In this document: positions 43,145 to 50,319 of the stretch, piece after piece
Position numbering within the stretch: the stretch's first letter is position 1
Layout of the letters: each line of letters starts with the position of its first letter
DNA from: Phycisphaerae bacterium
GTDB taxonomy: Bacteria; Planctomycetota; Phycisphaerae; Phycisphaerales; Phycisphaeraceae
Assembly: GCA_030426385.1 (NCBI GenBank)
Contig: JAUHYI010000026.1
Coordinates: 1 to 52,586, forward strand
DNA: 52,586 nt
Direction of reading: 5' to 3'
Program-made: the position numbers and the translations under genes
Notes under the pieces: generated by a model
What the model saw: only the letters and a program-made list of their open reading frames with translations
The model's database searches: none
Told to the model about the DNA's origin: nothing

Positions 43145-44058
43145 GACGCCACCTCCGCGCGTGTCGTTTTGACGGCATCCGATTCACCTTCGCCCGGGGC
43201 ACGCCATCCAAGCTCGCGCAGCAGCAATTCGAAGGTGTGCGTGGGCTTCCAACCGAGCATGAGTTTAGCTTTGTTAATGCGTGCGACGGGCCAGTAGTCC
43301 CTCGGCGAGGGTTGACCGAACTTGGGCTCGAGCACGGCGCGACAGCCGGGCCAGTGGCGTTCAAGCATGGGCCAAACATCGCCGTTGAGCACATCGTTGA
43401 TGTCCGGTTGCCCGAGTGGCGTGTCAGGTCCAATCAGGAAAACCTCATTGCGCAAACCGTCCACTTGCACTGCGGCCAGCGCCGCCGCCGCGGCGTCCTC
43501 TTTCGAGATGTAGTGCACGACGAGGCTGTAACCAAGATCGCGCCACGGCTTTTCGCCGAAGACGTAGTAACGCAGGTGCGCGATATTGATGCCATACTTA
43601 TCGACGTAGTATTGGCCGAGCGTTTCGACCTGCAGTTTCGTCACGGGATAAATCCAATCGTGCTTGGGCGGCGACTGTTCGTCGAGGACGGTCATGCCGG
43701 ACGCGGTGCCGTCGCGCCCGATATGCACTTCCATGGTGCTGGCGGTTACGACGTGACGGATGTTGTGGCCAACCGCAGCTTGAAACACATGATCGCCGCC
43801 GACCACGTTAGTGGCGATGTACTTGGCAGTGGTGTGTGTGTGGCGGTTGCTGCCGTGCAATGCCGCAGCGTGGATGATTGCATCGCAACCGGAGGCGGCG
43901 TCGAGCAACGCCTCGGCATCAGTGATGTCGCCCTGCACACCGCCGAGCGCCACGGCCTCGGGCGTCCGATCAAATGCGACGGCCTCGTGCACGCCCTCAC
44001 ACGCGGCAACCACCGCGCGCCCCAGCGTGCCACAACCACCTGTCACCAAAATCTTCAT
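43141..44058 (-). CDS. NAD-dependent epimerase/dehydratase-family protein, possible sugar dehydrogenase
   Basis: About 305 residues from MKILVTGG; the frame is open 14 codons further up, but the nucleotide-binding motif belongs at the N-terminus. VTGGCGTLGRA is the extended-SDR TGxxGxxG motif. VAFDRTPEA has Asp after strand 2, which favours NAD. AAALHGS, TASTMEVH and YPVTK (Tyr-x3-Lys) complete the active site, so the core is intact. Related proteins include sugar-nucleotide epimerases and uronate/aldose dehydrogenases. With the neighbouring enolase-type gene (4 bp overlap) a dehydrogenase step in an oxidative sugar pathway is plausible. Cytoplasmic. Confidence 0.85.
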   Translation of the reverse strand: MKILVTGGCGTLGRAVVAACEGVHEAVAFDRTPEAVALGGVQGDITDAEALLDAASGCDAIIHAAALHGSNRHTHTTAKYIATNVVGGDHVFQAAVGHNIRHVVTASTMEVHIGRDGTASGMTVLDEQSPPKHDWIYPVTKLQVETLGQYYVDKYGINIAHLRYYVFGEKPWRDLGYSLVVHYISKEDAAAAALAAVQVDGLRNEVFLIGPDTPLGQPDINDVLNGDVWPMLERHWPGCRAVLEPKFGQPSPRDYWPVARINKAKLMLGWKPTHTFELLLRELGWRAPGEGESDAVKTTRAEVAS

Positions 44059-44122
44059 CATTGATTTCCACGAACGGGCCAAACCGACCCGCGTTGCCAT
44101 ATCCGTCCAGCATAAACCAGAA

Positions 44123-47100
44123 TCAACGCGGCTTCAGCCAGACGTAAAGCCATTCCTCACTGCCCAACGTGACGGTGATCTTCCCGTCGGCGGTCATCTC
44201 TACCGGCTCATCGGTTAACGGGTTGAGCACTTCCAACTGCGACGACGTGAGACCAAGCTTGTCGAGGCTCAGGTGCACGGTCACGTCCTGCTGTTCACGC
44301 GACAGGTTGGAGATGAACGCAAGCGTGCCTCGGCGTTTACTCTGGATCAGCGTCGAGTAACAATCGGCAGGCGTGACTTGCACGTAGTCCTGATTGTTCC
44401 AGTAGAAGTGCTTGTCCACGTCGTACCCGAGTTTCTCACGCACCTTCCATAGCTTGGTGAACATGGCCAGATACTCGGGCTCCTGCGTGCGAACACGGAC
44501 GGGGATGTCGTGCAGCAGCGAGGTCGCGCACACCTTCATGCGTGGTCCGAGTCGATAGGACAAGGTTTCGGCGGCGATGCCGAGGGGATAACCCATGAAC
44601 TCAGTGCGGAACAGGTCGAGATGCATTTCGCCGGCGATGTAGCCGTCGGGCGCACCGGTTTCGCGGAGGTGCCACCAGTGTTCGCCGGTCCAGAGCATGT
44701 CGCCCCAGGCAAGAGACGCAGTGTTCTGACCCTGTGACTGGTGCTGATCAATGACGGCATCGGGACGGCGTTGCTTGATGGTGGTGTAGATGCGTTTGCA
44801 GAAGTCATAGCTGCCAAACGCGGGGTAAGTTGGATGCACTTTACCGTCCTCGCCGACGTAGCCGCAACCGTGCAGCGTGTTGGAACATGGGTCGTTGAAG
44901 CCGGTGCCGTCGAGGTAGACACCGTCTTCGCCGAACTCATCGAAGCGTTTTCCGAGGCCGTGGATATAGGCATCAGTCGCGGACTTGCTGTTGTTGCAGA
45001 ACATGACAACGCCCTGCGCCTTGGCGCCAAACTCGGTGAAGATATCGCTATGGTAACCCTGATAGTTCGGAGGTGAACGCACGCCGCCCCATGCCCACGG
45101 AACCAGCGGCAGTTGCAACATCTCCTTGCCGTTGAGGTCGAACTCTGGTGCCGTCACGGGGAAACGCTGGTGGAACAAATAGGGATAGAGCTTGAGGCCG
45201 GCGGCATGCGTGGATTCAACGAGGTTACGCAACGCGTCGGAGAAGCCTTCGGTCACGGGCAGCGGATAGGGACACAGATCGTGGGCCTGGTAAAACAGAT
45301 GGCCGATGCCTGCTTCCTTGTAATATTCGAGCGTGGGCTTGTGCTCAGTCTTTCGGATCGGCAGGTTAAGGTCTTCGCCGTAGGGATCGCTGCGAACGGT
45401 GCGGATCTCCCATGTGTCCCGCACCACCGGCTTCATCGGCGTGCCGAGCAGCGCGAATTTGTAGTGCAGCTTGTCACCCGCAGCGAGCTTCTTCGGAGCA
45501 TCGATAAACTTCGCACGCAACGTGGTGGTCGCGCCACGCGGCTCGACATCGATCACGTCCAACTTGTCGGTGTTGTGCCAGTACTGGTCCGACTCCGCCT
45601 GCCAGCACAGTCCCCGCTCTTCGTTACCGAGCCAGACATTCGGGCTGAATTTGAACGACAAGTCGCCTTTGACCGCACCGCTGTAGTTCTGTGCCATCGG
45701 GATATCGCGATCCTTAGGATAGACGTACATGCCCAGACACAGCGCGGCGTACTCGCTGTCCATCGGGATTGAAAGCGTCAGTTCATCGAGCGACACCGCG
45801 CCGCGCGCCTCAAGGACGCAGTCGAAAATCATGTACCCGCCGTACTCGATGCTCGTATCGACGTTCAACGTCAGTGGGCCAGCGGTGCCCTTCTGCGTGA
45901 GCTTTGCGTCGACCTGTGACGACTCGACCAACTGCGTGGGCTGATTCCGCCAGGTGATGGCCTTACCGTTGGCGCGGCCTGTGAGCGCGATGGGGGCGGT
46001 CAACAATTTTTCACCCGTCGCGACGATCTGCTGAGGGAACGGCGTATCACCGAAGGTGATGGTGCGACCCCACACGTCGACCTGTACGCCGCCGGTTACC
46101 GTCTTGGCTTCGAGCGGCGTGTACGGGCCGACCGGCTTATCGCTGTAACCCTCGTCGCTCTCCACCCACTCGGGCTTACGCAGCGTGTCGTGGCGGCGCA
46201 GCGTCTTCACGAGCTTGCCTCTCCGATCCAGGATGTTCACGCGCACGTCCACCGAGGTCCGGTTGAGCCCCCGCAATGGGAAATCGGCGTTGGCAACGTA
46301 GCGGCCGCAACCTTCAACATATTCTTTCAATTCGATCGTCTGCGGCTTAGCGATCTTTGTGACGTAGTCCCCGTCGAGGAGCATCACCTCTGCCTTGTAA
46401 CCCGCGTAGTCCGAGCCTTTGGACGACAGCCGCACTGCCAGCCGATCTTCGTACCAGTATGGCTCGATCGCCAGTTCATCGACCACCGGCGTTTCGATTT
46501 CAATATCTTTTGCGTGGGCGGCGATCTCCTCAGCGCTCAGCGCGCGACGGTATGCACGCACCTCATCGATATCCACGGGGCAGCCGCCGGACCCAGGCCG
46601 ACCGGCGATCCACGTGGTGGCATTGCGGACTTGCTGCAGTCCTTCCTCGGGCATGTATCCATCACGAACAAGCTTGCCGTCCTTATAGAAACGGCAACGC
46701 GGATATTCGACGACCACCGCGATGTGCGACCAACGGTCGGTGATGAAGTCGTTCTCGATCGGCTCGATCATGCCGCCGAAGTCGCCGCTGTACCAGAAGC
46801 GCAGGTTCTGCCCGCTGTGGTAACCGAATGTGAAGTTGTAGTCATCGCCGAACAGCAGCGCCCATTCCGCCTGAATCAGGCCATGCCGCTTGACCCACAT
46901 CTCGAAGGTCGCGTCACCGTTGAAGAACAGTGATTCGTCGGTGCCGCACTCGATGAGGGTCTTAACGCCACCGAAGCGCATGACACCTTCGCGGCCATCA
47001 ACGTTGCGGAGCGACTCGGGAAAATGATGGAGCTTGCCATGGTTGTTATGGCCACTCTTGTCGATGACCGTTTTGCCGGAGTTGTCGAAAGACGGCGGGT

Positions 47101-47242
47101 AATCGAAAGTGTAGTGCAGGACCAGCGAGGGATCATCTGCGGGTTCCATGGCATCTGCGCGATCGGGGGTCGCGGCAAAAAACATCGAAACCGTGAGCAA
47201 TGCTGTAGTGGCAAGTGATCGCACACTGATTGAGTTTATCAT
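44123..47242 (-). CDS. large secreted LamG + TIM-barrel glycosidase-like protein
   Basis: 1039 residues. The signal peptide ends near DRADA; GGAG lies 9 bases before the ATG. Residues 45-215 form a LamG/concanavalin-like domain (LVLHYTFDYPP, ATFEMWVKRHG, DEVRAYRRALSAEE). Residues 230-590 are beta-rich. Residues 600-960 form a barrel with FGEDGVYLDGT, HGCGYVGEDG, VHPTYP, DMLWTGEHWWHL, DLFRTEFMGYPLG and AETLSYRLG. The C-terminal domain ends LGSEEWLYVWLKP. A clear paralogue lies at 50320-52586 with the same motifs. Asp in YLDG, and Glu in TGEHW and RTEF, are candidate catalytic residues. This may be one of the DUF-type glycosidase families of planctomycetes; I cannot name it safely. Exported. 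Confidence 0.78.
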   Translation of the reverse strand: MINSISVRSLATTALLTVSMFFAATPDRADAMEPADDPSLVLHYTFDYPPSFDNSGKTVIDKSGHNNHGKLHHFPESLRNVDGREGVMRFGGVKTLIECGTDESLFFNGDATFEMWVKRHGLIQAEWALLFGDDYNFTFGYHSGQNLRFWYSGDFGGMIEPIENDFITDRWSHIAVVVEYPRCRFYKDGKLVRDGYMPEEGLQQVRNATTWIAGRPGSGGCPVDIDEVRAYRRALSAEEIAAHAKDIEIETPVVDELAIEPYWYEDRLAVRLSSKGSDYAGYKAEVMLLDGDYVTKIAKPQTIELKEYVEGCGRYVANADFPLRGLNRTSVDVRVNILDRRGKLVKTLRRHDTLRKPEWVESDEGYSDKPVGPYTPLEAKTVTGGVQVDVWGRTITFGDTPFPQQIVATGEKLLTAPIALTGRANGKAITWRNQPTQLVESSQVDAKLTQKGTAGPLTLNVDTSIEYGGYMIFDCVLEARGAVSLDELTLSIPMDSEYAALCLGMYVYPKDRDIPMAQNYSGAVKGDLSFKFSPNVWLGNEERGLCWQAESDQYWHNTDKLDVIDVEPRGATTTLRAKFIDAPKKLAAGDKLHYKFALLGTPMKPVVRDTWEIRTVRSDPYGEDLNLPIRKTEHKPTLEYYKEAGIGHLFYQAHDLCPYPLPVTEGFSDALRNLVESTHAAGLKLYPYLFHQRFPVTAPEFDLNGKEMLQLPLVPWAWGGVRSPPNYQGYHSDIFTEFGAKAQGVVMFCNNSKSATDAYIHGLGKRFDEFGEDGVYLDGTGFNDPCSNTLHGCGYVGEDGKVHPTYPAFGSYDFCKRIYTTIKQRRPDAVIDQHQSQGQNTASLAWGDMLWTGEHWWHLRETGAPDGYIAGEMHLDLFRTEFMGYPLGIAAETLSYRLGPRMKVCATSLLHDIPVRVRTQEPEYLAMFTKLWKVREKLGYDVDKHFYWNNQDYVQVTPADCYSTLIQSKRRGTLAFISNLSREQQDVTVHLSLDKLGLTSSQLEVLNPLTDEPVEMTADGKITVTLGSEEWLYVWLKPR

Positions 47243-47425
47243 CGTTATGACTCCAATATGAACTGGACTGGTTCGAACTGAACCGAAGCCGCTTTTATCG
47301 GAAAATCCCGAGTCAACGGCGGAAAACTAGATTTCTGAAACTGGGATTCATTATTCTGATTCGCAAAGCGATGACAATAGGATCGAGGGTGGCAGAAAAG
47401 ATAACCGCGCGGCAGATAACGAAAA

Positions 47426-48283
47426 TCAACCTCGTTTGAGCCCGAGGATTGCAAGCGCGTCGCGGTGAATCAGTTGTTCAATAGCATCGGCATTGAGCCG
47501 CGGCAACAGGGTGCCCTCGAGCATGTCGTTGAGCGAACGCAATCCATTCACCGTGTCCGCAACAGTGGTAAACGGGTAATCGGTACCGAACAGCAGCTTG
47601 TCCCATACGCCGTATTGCTGCACGAGCAAGAGGCTCTGATAAAGCTGGTGCGAACGGTAGTAAAGCGCGCTGATGTCGGCGTAAAGATTCGGGTGCTTGC
47701 GAATGGTTGCGACACACTCGCCCTCGTAGGGATGGCCCAGGTGCGCCAAGATCATCTTCACTTGCGGGTGTTCGATCGCCACGTCGTCGAGCAGGCGAGG
47801 CAGGGTATATTTCAGCGGCGCCTGTGAGATAAAGGTTGTGCCAGTGTGTAGCAACACGGGCAGGTCGTGGCGGGCGGCATATCGCCAGACAGGTTCCATG
47901 CGCTTATCGCGGGGGTCGAATCCAGCGTACATCGGCATGAGCTTGATGCCCTGCAACCCGAGTTCTTCGTGACCCACACGCATTTGCTTTTCACAGCCAT
48001 CCTGGGTGGGATCAAGCGAGAGAAATCCGATGAGGTGATGTGGGTCCTGCGCCACGTACTGGGCAACGGATGCATCGTCGACCCAGATGCCAGACAGCTT
48101 GGCCTTCCCGCCGAAAACGACGGTCACGACCTCTTCGTCTTGCGGCAGTGCCGCGCGGTATTCATCGTATCTCACGGTCAAGTCCACCTCGACACCTGCT
48201 CGGGCACGACGGGCCTGCACAATGAAATCATCATTGAAATGGCGCGGGTACTGCCACGCATGCGAATGGACATCAACGATCAT
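47426..48283 (-). CDS. amidohydrolase_2 family protein (second copy)
   Basis: About 285 residues from the ATG of MIVDVHSHAW, which has AGGAAAG about 10 bases upstream; the open frame extends 26 codons further but without a motif. VDVHSHAW supplies the HxH site, GIKLMPMYAGFDP the Lys region, PVLLHTGT a His, ILAHLGHPYEGE another His, and LLFGTDYPF the Asp. This pattern is closer to the ACMSD-like branch (COG2159) than the COG3618-like protein at 34930. Possible roles are lactone hydrolysis or decarboxylation of a cyclic acid. It follows a terminator and a PEP-CTERM gene on the same strand, with the LamG-barrel gene downstream, so it may start a new unit. Confidence 0.8.
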   Translation of the reverse strand: MIVDVHSHAWQYPRHFNDDFIVQARRARAGVEVDLTVRYDEYRAALPQDEEVVTVVFGGKAKLSGIWVDDASVAQYVAQDPHHLIGFLSLDPTQDGCEKQMRVGHEELGLQGIKLMPMYAGFDPRDKRMEPVWRYAARHDLPVLLHTGTTFISQAPLKYTLPRLLDDVAIEHPQVKMILAHLGHPYEGECVATIRKHPNLYADISALYYRSHQLYQSLLLVQQYGVWDKLLFGTDYPFTTVADTVNGLRSLNDMLEGTLLPRLNADAIEQLIHRDALAILGLKRG

Positions 48284-48320
48284 GATTGGAATCTTTCCTG
48301 CAGTATTCGAAGCTGCCAAC

Positions 48321-48355
48321 AAAAAGACGAGGCCGACGCAGTGCCGACCTCGTCG
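48321..48355 (-). terminator. rho-independent terminator after the PEP-CTERM gene
   Basis: On the minus strand GACGAGG pairs with CCTCGTC, with further pairing inside around a short loop, followed by TTTTT. It lies about 26 bp after the stop of the PEP-CTERM gene and before the amidohydrolase start. Confidence 0.75.
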
Positions 48356-48380
48356 TGTCAATGTTTCAATTGCGCCATAT

Positions 48381-49211
48381 TCACGAGGCGTGAGCGTGGT
48401 GTTTTCGGATGCCGATCACCAGGAAGCTACCCAGGCCCAACAATGCGAGGCTGGCCGGTTCGGGCACGGCGGCGGCCGTGTATTCGATGGACAGATCATC
48501 GATCCAGTAGCGCACGTTGTAAGCGTTGCCGGGATTGTCTTCGGTAAAGAAAAAGCCGTCGACCGCGCCGCCGGAATTTCGCAGGGCAATCGTGGAATCA
48601 ACCACCGTATTGTCGATGGTCAGTACGCCAGTAGGGTCACCGACAACATAATCGAACTCGATCTTGTGAAATGCGCTGAGCGGCAGGTCCACCGTGCCGT
48701 CTCCGACGTCCACGAGGGTGCCGGTCCCGTTGGCCGACTGCAGGACACCAAGTTTATCCTGACTGCCGGTCGAGCCTTGGTAATGCAGGTAGAGCAGCGC
48801 ATCGTTTTCGAGATCGCTTGAAGTCGCATCCGTGGTCAGGCCGAACGCGATGTACACGCCCTCGTAGATGTAAAGCTGGAACTCAGCATGCACGCTCGCG
48901 CCGACCTGATCGATCGTCTCAGTGCTCTGCATGACCCCGGGAGTGCGGGTATAGGTACCGGGCAGGTTGATGTATCTGCCGGACAGCGAGCCGGAAGTTT
49001 TCTGATCGCTATGGACTTCGATGTCACTGATGGGATAGACCCAATCTCCGACGTTGTCGATATTGACCGGGTTGTTTCCTACGGAGTTGCCGGTACCCTC
49101 AAAATCTTCACTGAGCACGATGGTGGCGGCGTTGGCGTTGATCACCGCAAACAACGCGGTTCCAGCAACGACAGCGGATAATAACGGGATGAACTTTCGG
49201 GACTTTCGCAT
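48381..49211 (-). CDS. secreted PEP-CTERM protein, lectin-like
   Basis: About 276 residues from MRKSRKFIP, preceded by GAGGAGAATT. The signal peptide ends near NANAA. The mature chain starts VLSEDFEGTGNSVG and is beta-rich throughout (HAEFQLYIYEGVYIAFG, FHKIEFDYVVGD, WIDDLSIEY), a concanavalin-like pattern similar to the 19535 protein. The C-terminus VPEPASLALLGLGSFLVIG then RKHHAHAS is a PEP-CTERM signal with an unusual His-rich tail. Probable exported glycan-binding protein. It has its own terminator, so it is likely expressed alone. Confidence 0.88.
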   Translation of the reverse strand: MRKSRKFIPLLSAVVAGTALFAVINANAATIVLSEDFEGTGNSVGNNPVNIDNVGDWVYPISDIEVHSDQKTSGSLSGRYINLPGTYTRTPGVMQSTETIDQVGASVHAEFQLYIYEGVYIAFGLTTDATSSDLENDALLYLHYQGSTGSQDKLGVLQSANGTGTLVDVGDGTVDLPLSAFHKIEFDYVVGDPTGVLTIDNTVVDSTIALRNSGGAVDGFFFTEDNPGNAYNVRYWIDDLSIEYTAAAVPEPASLALLGLGSFLVIGIRKHHAHAS

Positions 49212-49510
49212 TCGAATTCTCCTCATTGAAGGAATAGTAGTTCGCACGCAACCTTATGCGCGCACCGAAACACCGACACACCATCATGTACCACAAGACA
49301 GGCCGAATGCCATACTTTACAAAGTGGCGTGATCACTACGTCAACGCGAACCACACTTCAGACTTGCTCCCATCGAATCACGTACGAATTGCACGTTTTT
49401 CGACGAAGTTGACAATGCATTAAACAACGAATTCGTGTTCCTTACAACCCCTCCATGCGCGGCAGTTTTATTTACCATATGCGACTGCCCGCACTTTGGT
49501 GATCCAGACA

Positions 49511-50269
49511 TTAATCCTCGATCACGAACAGTTCGTTCAACACCTCCAGGCCGCGTACGTCGTCGTACCTCGCCGCCGCCGCGCCGTCTGCGGAAGACCG
49601 CTGAACAGCCAGTTCCGCATAGTTCCAGTCGTTGTAAACGATGTATGCGGGCGCCAGTCTGCTGAACAACCCATCACCTTCACGCGCGACAGACGACAGC
49701 GCGAGAATCCGCCCCGTGTCCACCTGCCAGCGCCCGCTCGAGCCCGAAACATTGCAGCAACGCACCTGGTAATCCAGCACGACCTTCACGCCGTCAGGTT
49801 CGACGTAGCTTGTTCGCGCGTTGATCACACGGTTGGCCATCATCGCCTCACACACTTGCGCGTGCGTCGTGATCGGCTTGAGTCGAGGATGATCGATCAA
49901 CTCCACGCTGATATCCAACAGCATGACGCCCCTGCCATCATACGTCGGCAGCCGTTCGCCGATCACTTGCGATGCGCGAATGTCGGGGCACGCGCCGCCA
50001 GCGTCCTTGAGATATGTGAACCGCTCGTCCGAAACGATTTGAAGAAACTCCGTACCCGGCTCCTGCACGAGACCCCGGGACGCGTACATGTTCTCGCCGA
50101 TACAGGCATTGCCCAGCACGTAGCGATGAATGTCGCCTTTCGGCGTGATCAAGGTACAACCCGCGTCGATGGTCGTGCGCGGCGTGTTGTCCCAACTGTC
50201 AACGGTGAATTGGATGAAGCTGCGGGTGTAGTCCGTCGCGTTCATCGTGGCCAATAATTCAGGGCTCAT
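49511..50269 (-). CDS. protein of unknown function
   Basis: About 252 residues from MSPELLATMN, preceded by GGAGA; a longer frame to 50356 would run into the preceding gene. No signal peptide or membrane segment. Visible features are ITPKGDIHRYVLGNACIGE, VIGERLPTYDGRGVMLLDIS and a C-terminal region rich in beta strands (VVLDYQVRCCNVSGS, YIVYNDWNYAELAVQ). It follows the partial LamG-barrel paralogue by 50 bp on the same strand, so it is probably in its operon and related to the same glycan. I recognise no family. Confidence 0.65.
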   Translation of the reverse strand: MSPELLATMNATDYTRSFIQFTVDSWDNTPRTTIDAGCTLITPKGDIHRYVLGNACIGENMYASRGLVQEPGTEFLQIVSDERFTYLKDAGGACPDIRASQVIGERLPTYDGRGVMLLDISVELIDHPRLKPITTHAQVCEAMMANRVINARTSYVEPDGVKVVLDYQVRCCNVSGSSGRWQVDTGRILALSSVAREGDGLFSRLAPAYIVYNDWNYAELAVQRSSADGAAAARYDDVRGLEVLNELFVIED

Positions 50270-50319
50270 GGCAATTGATTCTCCAGATATCTGTGTGTTA
50301 CTTCTTCCTGTGCGATCGA

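Noticed and set aside
42104..43297. Long plus-strand frame (397 codons) opposite the enolase-type gene
   Set aside because: Shadow frame in GC-rich DNA; the minus strand has clear family motifs.
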